64,000 nucleotides of DNA from Clostridia bacterium (GCA_017434855.1 JAFRUA010000076.1:62001-126000); one strand, 5' to 3'; numbered from the stretch's first letter, positions 15,698 through 24,914 are shown. Translations and numbers: made by a program. The notes: generated from the sequence alone by a model not told the origin.

Positions 15698-18085
15698 ATG
15701 GCATCATCCAAAAAGAAACAGAATCCGCCGCCGGCGTCTTCGGTTCCGGCTGTCAAGAAAAAAAGAAAACGCAAAAAGAAAAAGCACCCCATTCTGTTTA
15801 CGATCTTTTTGATTTTCATCACCCTGTTTATGTCTGCGCTGATGACGATCGTCATCGTGGGCGGCAGCGTCTATTCCTATGTCAATCATTTTGTCAACGG
15901 CGACAAAGACATCGACCTGGATTTTTACAAAAGCGAACAGTCCCAGACCTCCATCCTTTATGCCTATGATGAAGACGGAACGCCGATCGAGCAGCAGCGT
16001 CTGCACGGGGAAGAAAACCGCATCTGGATCGATTATAAGGATATCCCCGACAATCTGATCTGGGCCTTTGTGTGTCTGGAGGACAAGCGTTTCTTTGAGC
16101 ATGAGGGCGTGGACTGGGTCCGCACCGTGGGCGTGTTTGTCAACCCGAGCTACAGCGGTCAGGGCGGCTCCACCATCACGCAGCAGCTGATCAAAAACCT
16201 CACCGACGAAAAGGAAGCAACCTATATCCGTAAGTTCAACGAGATCCTGCGCGCGCTGAATCTTGAAAAATACTATTCCAAAGAAGAAATCCTTGAAGCA
16301 TATCTCAACACGGTGTATCTGGGGTCCGGCTGCTATGGCATCCGCACCGCCGCCGAAAAGTATTTTGACAAAGAAGTCAAGGACCTCAAGCTGGTGGAAT
16401 GCGCCACGCTGGCCGCAATCACCAAGGCGCCGTATACGCTGAACCCCGTCGTCAACTATGACAAGTGTATGGAGCGGCGCAACCTTTGCCTGCGCTATAT
16501 GAAAGAAGAGGGCAAGATCACCGAAGAGCGCTATCAAAAGGCGATTGCCCAAAAGGTCAAAATCGTCAACAAGGTCACCAAGAACGAACAAAATCAGGAA
16601 GAGGTCAAGCTTCTGTCCTGGTATGAAGAATATGTGATCGATCAGGTCATTGCCGATCTGCAGGAGCGTTACGGCTACGACTATACCGAAGCGTGGCGCA
16701 AGGTCTATTACGGCGGACTGAAAATCTATTCCGCGGTTGATCTTTCGCTGCAGGCGCAGCTGGAAGAGATCTATAAGAACCGCTCGTTCGTCGATACGCT
16801 CCATCGCTACGGCTACTATGAGCATACCGATAAAAACGGCAAGCTGCCGCAATCGTCCATGACGATCATGGATTATCAGGGCCGCATTCTGGCGCTGGTG
16901 GGCGGCACCGGTGAAAAGACGGCCAACCGCGCCTATAACCGCGCAACGGACAAGCGTGCCAAACGGCAGCCCGGTTCGTCCATCAAGCCCGTGGCGGTCT
17001 ATGCGCCCGCAATGGACCTGGGCATGATCACGCCGGCCTCTCCGATCCTTGAAAAAGCCATGTATATCGATGGCCGGCTCTGGCCGCGGAACTTCAACGG
17101 CGACCACGGCTCCGGCGGCTACATCAGCGTGCAGGAAGCGCTGGTCCGCTCCCTCAACACCGTTCCCGTCCGCATTCTTGAAGAGATGCTGGGGCACGAC
17201 AACGCGATGGATTACTGCAACAACCACTTCCATCTGAACCTGACCGAAAAAGACAAGATTCCCTCCCTGGCCGTCGGCGGCACCAACACCGGCGTCACCA
17301 CGCTGGAAATGGCCGCCGCGTTCGCGACCTTCGGCAACGGCGGAAAATACTACAAGCCCTACAGTTACTACAAAGTGCTGGACCGCAACGGCAAGGCGAT
17401 CCTTGACAACACCCACAACAAAGCGGAACAAGCGCTGAAGCTGGAAACGGCAAACTCCTGCCTGTCGATGATGACCAAGGCCGTAACACAGTCCAACGGC
17501 ACCGGTTACGGTTCCAAGATCAACCGGTTCCAGACGTTTGCCAAAACCGGTACCACGTCTGACAACTGCGACAAATGGTACTGCGGCGGCACACCGCACT
17601 ATGTGACCGCCGTCTGGTACGGCTATGACTATCGCGCTGACCTGTGGACCCATGCGGAAAACCCGGCGAAACGAATCTTCCAGTATATCATCGGAAAATT
17701 CAGCGAAGGTCTGCCGGATAAAACCTTTGCCGACGTGATCGTGGAATGCGGCGGCAAGGAATCTGACGCCAACGCCATCCTTGCAACCAGCTCTTACCGG
17801 TCCTACACGACCACCAAGCGCGACGATGAAGATGAAGATACGACCGAAAAGACCACGGAAGAGCCGACCGAATCAACGTCGGAAGCGCCGACCGAATCAA
17901 CATCGGAAGAACCGACCGAAACCACCGAACCGACGACGGAACCAACCACCGAGCCGACGACGGAACCCACAACGGAACCGACCACCGAGCCGACCAGTGA
18001 ACGCCCGACAGAGCAGCGGCCTGACCCGACAAGCTCTGCGCCGGCGCCGTCCTCTGACGACCCGACGATCGACGCGGCCGCATAG
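15698..18085 (+). CDS. Class A penicillin-binding protein (PBP1A-like)
   Basis: A bifunctional peptidoglycan glycosyltransferase/transpeptidase of 795 residues. It has a very basic cytoplasmic N-terminus (about 19-30), one membrane anchor (about 31-55), a GT51 domain with EDKRFFEHEG (128-137) and GGSTITQQLIKN, and a transpeptidase domain. The active-site SxxK is S427-S-I-K430, followed by SLN and KTGTTSD. After the catalytic domain comes a low-complexity tail of about 90 residues built from Thr-Glu-Pro repeats, which is extracellular and acidic. An AAAGGAG ribosome-binding site precedes the start by 8 bases. It lies 11 bases upstream of ruvX. Confidence 0.95.
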   Translation: MASSKKKQNPPPASSVPAVKKKRKRKKKKHPILFTIFLIFITLFMSALMTIVIVGGSVYSYVNHFVNGDKDIDLDFYKSEQSQTSILYAYDEDGTPIEQQRLHGEENRIWIDYKDIPDNLIWAFVCLEDKRFFEHEGVDWVRTVGVFVNPSYSGQGGSTITQQLIKNLTDEKEATYIRKFNEILRALNLEKYYSKEEILEAYLNTVYLGSGCYGIRTAAEKYFDKEVKDLKLVECATLAAITKAPYTLNPVVNYDKCMERRNLCLRYMKEEGKITEERYQKAIAQKVKIVNKVTKNEQNQEEVKLLSWYEEYVIDQVIADLQERYGYDYTEAWRKVYYGGLKIYSAVDLSLQAQLEEIYKNRSFVDTLHRYGYYEHTDKNGKLPQSSMTIMDYQGRILALVGGTGEKTANRAYNRATDKRAKRQPGSSIKPVAVYAPAMDLGMITPASPILEKAMYIDGRLWPRNFNGDHGSGGYISVQEALVRSLNTVPVRILEEMLGHDNAMDYCNNHFHLNLTEKDKIPSLAVGGTNTGVTTLEMAAAFATFGNGGKYYKPYSYYKVLDRNGKAILDNTHNKAEQALKLETANSCLSMMTKAVTQSNGTGYGSKINRFQTFAKTGTTSDNCDKWYCGGTPHYVTAVWYGYDYRADLWTHAENPAKRIFQYIIGKFSEGLPDKTFADVIVECGGKESDANAILATSSYRSYTTTKRDDEDEDTTEKTTEEPTESTSEAPTESTSEEPTETTEPTTEPTTEPTTEPTTEPTTEPTSERPTEQRPDPTSSAPAPSSDDPTIDAAA

Positions 18086-18096
18086 CGGAGGTCCGC

Positions 18097-18525
18097 ATGG
18101 TCATTTTAGCCATCGACTACGGAGATGCACGCACAGGGCTTGCGGTCTGTGATAAAACAGAGCTGCTCGCCTCCCCTGCCGGCGTCATCCACGAAACGTA
18201 TGCCCCGCGCCTGATCGAAAAGCTGCGGCCGGTCATCGCAGAGCATCACCCGGAGCAGTTGGTCGTCGGTCTGCCGAAAAACATGGACGGGTCCTTCGGT
18301 CCGCGCGCCGCGCAGTGCGCCGCCTTTGCCGAAACACTGGAAACGACGTTCGGCATCCAAACCGTCACCTATGACGAACGGCTGACGACCGTGGCCGCGC
18401 ACCGCGCCCTGAACAACGTCAATGTACGCGGAAAAAAACGCAAAAATGTTGTGGACGCCGTTGCCGCCGTGATGATTCTGGAGGATTATCTGCGCGCACG
18501 CCGCGCCGCCGAAAACCAAGACTGA
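18097..18525 (+). CDS. ruvX: Holliday junction resolvase-like protein RuvX/YqgF
   Basis: A 142-residue RNase H-fold protein of the YqgF family, implicated in pre-16S rRNA maturation and annotated as a putative Holliday junction resolvase. The catalytic-type motifs are LAIDYGDARTGLAV at the N-terminus (Asp), the VVGLPKNMDGSFG strand-loop, and a C-terminal acidic region around VVDAVAAVMILEDYL. The length is typical. A GGAGG ribosome-binding site lies just before the ATG. The gene is close behind the PBP gene and ends at a strong terminator, so the two probably form one unit. Confidence 0.93.
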   Translation: MVILAIDYGDARTGLAVCDKTELLASPAGVIHETYAPRLIEKLRPVIAEHHPEQLVVGLPKNMDGSFGPRAAQCAAFAETLETTFGIQTVTYDERLTTVAAHRALNNVNVRGKKRKNVVDAVAAVMILEDYLRARRAAENQD

Positions 18526-18536
18526 TATCAAACCGA

Positions 18537-18579
18537 TGACCGCCGAGCGGGGTTCCCGACCGGCGGTCACACTTTTTTT
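18537..18579 (+). terminator. Rho-independent terminator after ruvX
   Basis: TGACCGCCG (18537-18545) pairs perfectly with CGGCGGTCA (18561-18569) around a 15-base loop and is followed by a run of seven T (18573-18579). Confidence 0.9.
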
Positions 18580-18686
18580 GCGGCCGCATAGGATGAAACG
18601 AAGGCGGCTTGCCGGCGCGCCGCAGGCTGCCTTCAGAATTCCTGGGTGTGCTGTGGAATCTGCAGCAGCCCAAAGGAGAGATTGCA

Positions 18687-18926
18687 TTGAACAATTACAG
18701 ATACGGCTGTTCCGCGCCGCCCATGCGCTCGGGATATGACCGCTGCGGCTGCCCCTGCGGCAGCGACCGGGGAAGCATTGGCGCACTGCCGGAAGCCCCG
18801 GTGGTCGCAATGGCCTATGTGCCGTTTCAGACGGATGCGGACGTCTATCCCGTGGAAAAGGCGCTGCTGCGCGGCACCGCGTTCCCGGCCCTTGACAAAC
18901 CGTTTCTTGCGGGGTGTTTGCAATGA
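18687..18926 (+). CDS. cotJA: Spore coat associated protein CotJA
   Basis: A 79-residue Cys/Pro-containing spore coat protein of the CotJA family, encoded with CotJB and CotJC as in Bacillus. The conserved core is the segment PVVAMAYVPFQ..DVYPVEKALLRGTAFPALDKPF. The N-terminus holds a cluster of four Cys (YGCSAPPMRSGYDRCGCPCG). The start is a TTG at 18687 with AAAGGAGA 7 bases upstream; no ATG or GTG gives a better match to the family length. The stop overlaps the cotJB start (ATGA). Expression in the mother cell during sporulation is expected from the family. Confidence 0.88.
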   Translation: MNNYRYGCSAPPMRSGYDRCGCPCGSDRGSIGALPEAPVVAMAYVPFQTDADVYPVEKALLRGTAFPALDKPFLAGCLQ

Positions 18927-19177
18927 GCGTACAAGATGATCTGAAAACCCGCTTCATGGCGATCCGCTTTTCGATCTGGGATCTGCACTTGTATCTTGAC
19001 ACGCACCCGGACGATGCAGCCGCACAGGCGCTGCTGGAGAAATACCGCGCGCAATATGAAGAAATCAGCCAGGCCTATGTTGAAAAGTACGGCCCCTACA
19101 CGTCTGCAGACAGCCCGAAAGCGGCCGCCTGGCTGAAAGCGCCCTGGCCGTGGGACAACACAAGGGGGAATTGCTGA
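18923..19177 (+). CDS. cotJB: Spore coat protein CotJB
   Basis: An 84-residue protein of the CotJB family, needed in Bacillus for placing the CotJ proteins in the spore coat. The pattern AIRFSIWDLHLYLDTHPDD...LLEKYRAQYEEISQAYVEKYGP is characteristic of the family. The ATG at 18923 overlaps the cotJA stop by 4 bases, and GGGGTG lies about 7 bases upstream. The stop codon overlaps the cotJC start by one base (TGATG), so the three genes are translationally coupled. Confidence 0.92.
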   Translation: MSVQDDLKTRFMAIRFSIWDLHLYLDTHPDDAAAQALLEKYRAQYEEISQAYVEKYGPYTSADSPKAAAWLKAPWPWDNTRGNC

Positions 19178-19788
19178 TGTGGCAATATCAAAAAACGCTG
19201 CAGTATCCGATCAACATTCAGACGTCCAACCCGCTGTATGCAAAGATCATCTCGTCGCAGCTCGGCGGCCCGGACGGCGAATTGGGCGCATCGCTGCGCT
19301 ATCTGAACCAACGCTTTTCTGCGCCTTACGCCGATATCCAGGGTCTGCTGACTGACATCGGCACCGAAGAGCTGGCCCACATGGAAATGATCGGCACCAT
19401 CATGCACCAGCTGACCAAAAACCTTTCGGCCGAAGAGATCAAACGAGCCGGGTTTGAAGGCTATTTTGTGGACCACACCAACGGCGTCTATCCGGCGTCC
19501 GCCGCGGGCGTCCCATTCACAGCGGCCTATCTGCAGAGCAAGGGCGACATCATCACCGACCTGACAGAGGACCTTGCCGCGGAGCAGAAGGCGCGCACGA
19601 CCTATGACAACATTCTGCGCCTGATCGACGACCCCGATATCACAGGGATCATCCGCTTTTTGCGCGAAAGAGAGATCGTGCATTTCCAGCGCTTCGGCGA
19701 GGCGCTGCAGCTTGTCACCGACCGGTTGAACGACAAGAATTTTTACGCATTCACACCGGGCGTCGACCGACCTGTGGACCTGCGCTGA
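19177..19788 (+). CDS. cotJC: Spore coat protein CotJC (manganese catalase family)
   Basis: A 203-residue ferritin-like protein of the manganese-catalase family that is part of the spore coat; related proteins carry a dimanganese centre and break down hydrogen peroxide. The metal-ligand helices are visible as DIGTEELAHMEMIGTIMHQ and DLAAEQKARTTYDN, with EREIVHFQRFGEAL as the last one. AAGGGGG precedes the ATG at 19177. It is the last gene of the cotJ operon and is followed by a terminator shared with the convergent gene. Confidence 0.93.
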   Translation: MWQYQKTLQYPINIQTSNPLYAKIISSQLGGPDGELGASLRYLNQRFSAPYADIQGLLTDIGTEELAHMEMIGTIMHQLTKNLSAEEIKRAGFEGYFVDHTNGVYPASAAGVPFTAAYLQSKGDIITDLTEDLAAEQKARTTYDNILRLIDDPDITGIIRFLREREIVHFQRFGEALQLVTDRLNDKNFYAFTPGVDRPVDLR

Positions 19789-19790
19789 GC

Positions 19791-19846
19791 AAAACAAAAG
19801 CAGTCGGGAACCCTGTGCGGGGCCGCCCGACTGCGCTTTTTGTTTT
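19791..19846. terminator. Bidirectional terminator between cotJC and the DUF2238-like gene
   Basis: GCAGTCGGG (19800-19808) pairs with CCCGACTGC (19826-19834). A run of A precedes the stem on the left and a T-rich run follows on the right (CTTTTTGTTTT), so it can stop transcription from both convergent genes. Confidence 0.88.
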
Positions 19847-19886
19847 GATATATCAATCCGCACACTGCGTATACAATGCGCGCAGA

Positions 19887-20720
19887 TTACTTGCTGACCG
19901 TCACAGTCTCGTCCTCCGCCGGCTCGGACGGCCGGTTCGTCTGTTCTGCGCGAGCCGCACGGTTCATTTCTTCGATCCGGCGGTTGATGTCTTTTTCGCC
20001 GATGTGGCGGTACGGCCTGATGCAGAGGAATATATACATCAGAAACGCACCGAGGAAATTCAGAACGATATCGCCCATGGTGTCCATGATCGGGAACCGC
20101 TCCGCCAGGCGTTCCGCACTCATCGGGAACATCTGAAAAATGTTTTCGGGGCTGCCGCCCGCTTCATTGAGCTCAAGCTGATAGTTCCAGTGCTGGGCGT
20201 CGCCGCCAAAGAACTGATCGTAAACGAACTCAAAGACCTCCCAGGCGCTGGACAGTATAAAGCCGAACCCGAGCGCACCGAGGTTGACGATCTGGTACGG
20301 CGCGGTTTTTCTCAGTTTCAACTGCGTGGCACACAGATACTCATAGCCGATATAGACCGCCTCTGCCGTTCCGAACACATGCAGCGCCTTGTCATACATC
20401 GGCAGGATATAATACAGGTTCAGATAAGCGCCGCCGAAGGAGCCGAGAAAAAAGCCCAGCGCAGTGACGTTCTGGAACGAAGAGGACAAAAAACGCAGCC
20501 GGTTCTTTTGCGGAAAAAAGAGCTGGATCAGTTCAAACGCAAACATGCCGACCAGATTTGCCACGATCTGGATCGGCGGATTGCTGGCAGAGTATTCGCT
20601 GCCCCGCAAAAACGCCGTATCAATCAAAGCAAACACCATCGCGCCGCGCAGCAGCCACCAATAGATCAACTGCCCGGGAGTGATCAATTCCATCATTTTG
20701 CGATAGCGTTCCTTCAACAT
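19887..20720 (-). CDS. YjdF/DUF2238-like integral membrane protein
   Basis: A 277-residue membrane protein with about six hydrophobic segments and a charged cytoplasmic tail rich in Glu, Pro and Thr. The central pattern MYDKALHVFGTAEAVYIGYEYL, the later SSAWEVFEFVYDQFFG and the C-terminal MDTMGDIVLNFLGAFLMY resemble the YjdF (DUF2238) family, with its conserved DKxxH and DtxxDxxxNxxG pattern. The function of that family is not established. The start at 20720 has GGAGGA 7 bases upstream, and the frame is open for another 63 codons without a better site. It is a single-gene unit with a strong hairpin in its leader. Confidence 0.6.
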   Translation of the reverse strand: MLKERYRKMMELITPGQLIYWWLLRGAMVFALIDTAFLRGSEYSASNPPIQIVANLVGMFAFELIQLFFPQKNRLRFLSSSFQNVTALGFFLGSFGGAYLNLYYILPMYDKALHVFGTAEAVYIGYEYLCATQLKLRKTAPYQIVNLGALGFGFILSSAWEVFEFVYDQFFGGDAQHWNYQLELNEAGGSPENIFQMFPMSAERLAERFPIMDTMGDIVLNFLGAFLMYIFLCIRPYRHIGEKDINRRIEEMNRAARAEQTNRPSEPAEDETVTVSK

Positions 20721-20747
20721 TTCAAATCCTCCGTTTTGCCAGATACG

Positions 20748-20789
20748 ACGGTACGATCTGCCCACAGAGCTGTGAACCGATCGTACCGT
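20748..20789 (-). promoter_or_regulatory. Nested 42-base hairpin in the leader of the DUF2238-like gene
   Basis: ACGGTACGATC (20748-20758) and GATCGTACCGT (20779-20789) are perfect inverted repeats of 11 bases. Inside, CACAG (20763-20767) and CTGTG (20770-20774) form a second stem. A TAAAAT-type -10 at 20803-20798 would start transcription right at its base. It may be an RNA 5' stabiliser or an operator; no long T run follows. Confidence 0.6.
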
Positions 20790-20895
20790 GTGTTCATATT
20801 TTATCACGCAGCGCAATAATAAATATTCCGAAATCGAATTAAATTGTAAAACCATTGTGAAATCGAAAAATAACGGCTGCAAACCCCGGACAGTT

Positions 20896-23322
20896 TCATG
20901 CGTCACCAAGCCGGATGATCTCTTCGATCGGGCCGCGCTGCGCGCCCGGCAGATGGCGCAGCAGCCAGGGCGACGGCCTTTTCAGGATCGGGGCAAATCT
21001 TGCGGTTTTGACCAGCGTGGGCATCTGATAGCGCGACACGGTGCGAACGATCTCTTCTTTGGCCGGCAGATTTTTGCGCGCCGTGATGTTTTGCAGCCGC
21101 ACCTCAACAGCCTTGTTCGGCGCCACGTTCAGCAGCGTCAGCAACAGCTTGCCCCCGCGCCGAATGACGGTGCACGGCCGCTTGCGCCCGGCAACGCGGA
21201 CCGTAACGGCGTCCGAAGCTGCAACGTCGTCAAAGATCAGCGTATAGTTTCTGCTTTCCGGAAGAACGGCGCTGTCCCCCCTTGCCGCGTCGATCCAGAA
21301 GGTGAGATCGCGCCCGGCCAGGCGTTGGCGCAGTGCCGTCACCGCGCAGGCACCCTCTTCAAAGGCCACAGTCTCGCCGTCATCCTCATAGAGGTCAAAG
21401 CGCCCCGTTCCGCGAAAGATGCGCAGTGTCATCGCCGCCGGGTTGTGCCAGTCGTTGCTGCGGTCGTCGTCTGACAGCGGAACGATCGCGCCCGCCCGGG
21501 CAAGGACCGGAAGGTGCTCAATGCCGCGGTACATTGTGACAAAGCGCCCGCCGTGATAGATGCGGCCGGTGTACCAGTCTGTCCAGCGTCCATCCGGCAG
21601 CCAGACCTTTGCCGGCGCCAGACCGGTCACCTTGTCTGACGGGCATGTGATGGGATGCACCAGCAGCGCCCCGCCGAACAGGTATTGATTCGGCACCTGA
21701 TAAGCGTTTTCTTCCTCGGGATAGGCATAATACATCGGCTCCACCAGCGCGCGGCCGTTCTGATGGGTCTGACGGTTTGCGCTGTAAAGATAAGGGATCA
21801 GGGCGTGCCGTTCCCGCAGCGCGGCGATTGCGGCCTGCTGCGCGGCAAAGCCGACCGTCCACGGTTCCTTGCCCATAAAGGGGTCGTTGGTGGAATGCAG
21901 ACGCATGATCGGGCTGAACTCGCCAAGCTGAAGCCAGCGGGCATACAGCTCATCGTCACGCACGCCAAACATATGGCCGCCGATGTCGTGGCTCCACCAG
22001 GTGTAACCGATGTTTGACGCGGTCGCCGTGAAGTACGGCTGAAACCGCAGGCTGGCCCAGGTGATCTTTGTGTCGCCGGAAAAGCCGAGCGGATAGCGGT
22101 GCGACCCCGGGCCGGCGTATCGCGACAGAATCAGCGGCCGCTGCCCGGTGCCGCGAAACGCCAGCGTGTGATAATGGTTAAGCGCCCACAGCGGGTCCAG
22201 ACCTTTGATCTTCGTTGTTTTTTCCTGCTGCCAGTCGATCCACCAGAAGCGCACGCCCTCGCGCTCCATGGGGCGGTGCAGCACATCGAAATAGGCCTCG
22301 ACAAACGCCGGATCGGCGATATCAAACTTTACCGGCCGCCGGGTCGCCGGGTCGATCCCCATGGCGCGGGCCATGTCTGCATACCGGTCCTCAAAGAAGC
22401 GGACGCCCTGCGCCGGGTGCAGGTTCAGCGTGACCGTAAAGCCGTTTTGGTTCAGCCAGTCCAGCAGCGCCCGATGGTCCGGGAACAGGTCGGTGTTCCA
22501 GCTGTAACCCGTCCACCCGTCGCCCTGAAACAGCGCCGCCAGCGAAAAGCGCCGGCCCGTTTGCTGCGCCCGGATGGCGGGGCCGAATTTTTCCTTGACC
22601 TTGACCCAGTGCCAGTCCATGTCGATCGTGGCAACCGTGACCGGAATCTCCTTGTCAAGAAATTCCTGCATCAGCGCCCGGTATTCCTGCTGCGTATAGG
22701 CCTTGTAGCGGCTCCACCAGTTGCCGAGGCAGAATCGCGGCACCAGCGGCGGCGCCCCGGTCAGGCGGAAGAAATCGCGCAGGCAGGCACGGTAATCTGT
22801 TCCGTATGCGAAAAAGTAGCTGTCCATCCCGGTCGCGGGCCGCTCCCGAACGGTGCCGTCCTCTGCCAAAAGGCAGGTGCGCCGGTCGTCAAGCACCGCA
22901 ACGCCGCTGCGGCTCATCAGGCCGTCCGCCAAAGCGATGCGCCCGTCTGCGCCGTCCAGCGTCCGCGCGGTGCCGCCGAGGTTTCCGTGTTTGAAATCCG
23001 TGATCTCTTTGCCGTTTTTCAGCGTCACGGCGCGCATGTGTCCGCCAGCACAGTCAAAGCGAAAGATCGTTTCCGCCGTCCGGATCACAAGGTCTGTTCC
23101 GTCTTGCTCGGCCTGAAAAGGCGGCGCGTCAAAATCACGGAACCAGACCGCCTGGGTCGGTTCGTCTGTGAATCGCCCGGCGCGGTCCGCCTCCACGCGC
23201 AAAAGGCGCGGCGTCAAAACAGAAAAGCGGAACCGACCGGTACAAACCGTTTGACGCGCATCGGTTCGCGGTCTGCATTCCGGACGAAAGGCAGCTTGAA
23301 ATGCGGATGAAGGTTCTTGCAT
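20896..23322 (-). CDS. Glycoside hydrolase family 31 enzyme
   Basis: An 808-residue cytosolic alpha-glycosidase of family GH31 (alpha-glucosidase/alpha-xylosidase group). No signal peptide is visible. The N-terminal beta-sandwich (about 1-190) is followed by the catalytic barrel. That barrel contains ATIDMDWHWV, the WWIDWQQ segment with the expected nucleophile Asp near residue 360, and the FSGDT segment with the acid/base Asp near 415. A C-terminal beta-domain completes the fold. WWIDWQQ rather than the common DxxWxDMNE marks a distinct subgroup, so the substrate cannot be named. A sigma-A promoter lies upstream and it faces away from trkA. Confidence 0.92.
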   Translation of the reverse strand: MQEPSSAFQAAFRPECRPRTDARQTVCTGRFRFSVLTPRLLRVEADRAGRFTDEPTQAVWFRDFDAPPFQAEQDGTDLVIRTAETIFRFDCAGGHMRAVTLKNGKEITDFKHGNLGGTARTLDGADGRIALADGLMSRSGVAVLDDRRTCLLAEDGTVRERPATGMDSYFFAYGTDYRACLRDFFRLTGAPPLVPRFCLGNWWSRYKAYTQQEYRALMQEFLDKEIPVTVATIDMDWHWVKVKEKFGPAIRAQQTGRRFSLAALFQGDGWTGYSWNTDLFPDHRALLDWLNQNGFTVTLNLHPAQGVRFFEDRYADMARAMGIDPATRRPVKFDIADPAFVEAYFDVLHRPMEREGVRFWWIDWQQEKTTKIKGLDPLWALNHYHTLAFRGTGQRPLILSRYAGPGSHRYPLGFSGDTKITWASLRFQPYFTATASNIGYTWWSHDIGGHMFGVRDDELYARWLQLGEFSPIMRLHSTNDPFMGKEPWTVGFAAQQAAIAALRERHALIPYLYSANRQTHQNGRALVEPMYYAYPEEENAYQVPNQYLFGGALLVHPITCPSDKVTGLAPAKVWLPDGRWTDWYTGRIYHGGRFVTMYRGIEHLPVLARAGAIVPLSDDDRSNDWHNPAAMTLRIFRGTGRFDLYEDDGETVAFEEGACAVTALRQRLAGRDLTFWIDAARGDSAVLPESRNYTLIFDDVAASDAVTVRVAGRKRPCTVIRRGGKLLLTLLNVAPNKAVEVRLQNITARKNLPAKEEIVRTVSRYQMPTLVKTARFAPILKRPSPWLLRHLPGAQRGPIEEIIRLGDA

Positions 23323-23355
23323 ACAGGATCACTCACTTTCAATCAGCTTGATTTC

Positions 23356-23384
23356 ATCATACTATAAAAATAGCCGGGACGCAA
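23356..23384 (-). promoter_or_regulatory. Sigma-A promoter of the GH31 gene
   Basis: On the minus strand TTGCGT (23384-23379), a 17-base spacer and TATGAT (23361-23356) precede the GH31 start by about 35 bases. Confidence 0.6.
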
Positions 23385-23546
23385 CGTATCTGTTGCGATT
23401 TCTGCAAAACGAACAAAAAACAGGCGGTTTTTTCTACACAAAAAAAATAAATAGAAAGAAAAAAAGACGAAAAAGTTATGGAAAAATTCGGAACAATATG
23501 TTAATATAAAGATGTATATTTATAGCTCCGTCTGTGAGGAATCGGA

Positions 23547-24905
23547 ATGAATATTATCATCATCGGCTGCGGAAAGGTCGGCGCGACCCTGGCAGAACAA
23601 CTGACCAACGAAGGGCATGACATCACGGTTGTGGACGTGGACCCGGACGCTGTGAAGCGTGTCACAAGCATCTGCGACGTGATGGGGATCGTAGGGAACG
23701 GCGTTGCCCACCGGGTACAAAAAGAGGCCGGCATCGATTATGCCGATCTGCTCATTGCAATGACCGGCTCTGACGAGCAAAACCTGCTGAGCTGCCTGAT
23801 TGCAAAAAAAGCGTCGTCCTGCATCACGATTGCCCGCGTGCGCAATCCGGACTATATCACCGAGCGCAGCTTTATCAAAGAAAAGCTCGGCATCTCCATG
23901 ATCGTCAATCCGGAGCTGGAGGCGGCCAATGAGATCACGCGCCTGTTTTCGATCCCATCCGCCATCGAGGTGGACACCTTTGCCCGCGGCCGCATCGAGC
24001 TGATGAAGACCATTTTGCCGCGGCATTCCCCGATTGCGGGCATGACGATCAAAAACGCGCTCGGCAAGCTGTCCGGCCGCATTCTGATCTGCGTGATTGA
24101 GCGCGGCAGCGAGGTCATCATCCCCTCCGGCGACACCATGCTTTGCGCCGGCGACGCAATCTCGTTTGTCACCACGCGCAAAGACGCGGCGTCCTTTTTC
24201 AAAAAAGCCGGCCTGCCCAGCAGCCATATCAGCTCTGTTGTAATCGTCGGCGGCGGCAAGATCTCGTTTTATCTGGCGCAAAAGCTGTCGGAAATCGGGT
24301 TCCACGTCAAGATCATTGAAAAAGACAAGGAACACTGCGAATTCCTGACCACGATTTTGCCCAACGACGTTGTGATCATCAACGGCGACGGCAGCGACCA
24401 GAATCTGCTGCTGGAAGAGGGCGTCGACACCGCAGACGGCTTTGCGTCCATCACAGATATCGATGAAGAGAACGTGATGCTGTCGCTGTTTGTCCGTTCC
24501 AACTTCACGGCAAAAACCGTGACCAAGGTCAACAAGCTCAACTTTGAGGGCATCATCGACAAGCTCGACATCGGGTCGGTGATCTATCCGAAGTATATCA
24601 CGGCCGAAATGATCGTCAGCTATGTGCGCGCGCTGGAAAACACCACCGGCAGCAACGTGCAGACGCTGTATAACATTGTCGGCGGCAAGGTGCAGGCGCT
24701 GGAGTTCAACGTTCGGTCTCAAAGCGCCGTTGTCGGGGTACCGCTGAGTGCGCTGCGGCTCAAGCCCGGCTTGCTGCTGTGCTGCATCAGCCGCCACGGG
24801 CAGATCATCATCCCCGGCGGCAGCGACTGTGTTGAACTGGGCGACACCGTGGTGGTGGTGACCACCAGCAAGAGCCTGAACGACCTGAAGGATATTCTCG
24901 CATAA
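23547..24905 (+). CDS. trkA: Trk potassium uptake system, NAD-binding subunit TrkA
   Basis: TrkA is the cytosolic gating subunit of the Trk potassium transporter. The 452-residue protein has the duplicated RCK architecture: a first Rossmann domain starting IIIIGCGKVGATLAEQL, a TrkA-C domain, then a second Rossmann domain starting VVIVGGGKISFYLAQKL near residue 231 and a second TrkA-C domain. A GAGGAA ribosome-binding site precedes the ATG. It lies 9 bases upstream of trkH, whose product is its membrane partner. The 200-base AT-rich region upstream probably holds its promoter, but no clear -35/-10 pair was found. Confidence 0.96.
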   Translation: MNIIIIGCGKVGATLAEQLTNEGHDITVVDVDPDAVKRVTSICDVMGIVGNGVAHRVQKEAGIDYADLLIAMTGSDEQNLLSCLIAKKASSCITIARVRNPDYITERSFIKEKLGISMIVNPELEAANEITRLFSIPSAIEVDTFARGRIELMKTILPRHSPIAGMTIKNALGKLSGRILICVIERGSEVIIPSGDTMLCAGDAISFVTTRKDAASFFKKAGLPSSHISSVVIVGGGKISFYLAQKLSEIGFHVKIIEKDKEHCEFLTTILPNDVVIINGDGSDQNLLLEEGVDTADGFASITDIDEENVMLSLFVRSNFTAKTVTKVNKLNFEGIIDKLDIGSVIYPKYITAEMIVSYVRALENTTGSNVQTLYNIVGGKVQALEFNVRSQSAVVGVPLSALRLKPGLLLCCISRHGQIIIPGGSDCVELGDTVVVVTTSKSLNDLKDILA

Positions 24906-24914
24906 GGAGCGCGT

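Noticed and set aside
15704-17653. A 649-codon open frame on the minus strand
   Set aside because: It is antisense to the clearly identified PBP1A gene and has no recognisable motif.
18567-18600. Sporulation promoter before cotJA (AC, about 16 bases, CATAGGATG)
   Set aside because: It resembles a SigK -10 with a mismatch, but the -35 is only two bases and overlaps the ruvX terminator; the SigE consensus is not met. Too weak to list.
22099-23310. A 403-codon plus-strand open frame
   Set aside because: It is antisense to the GH31 catalytic region and has an Arg/Gln/Val-rich shadow composition.
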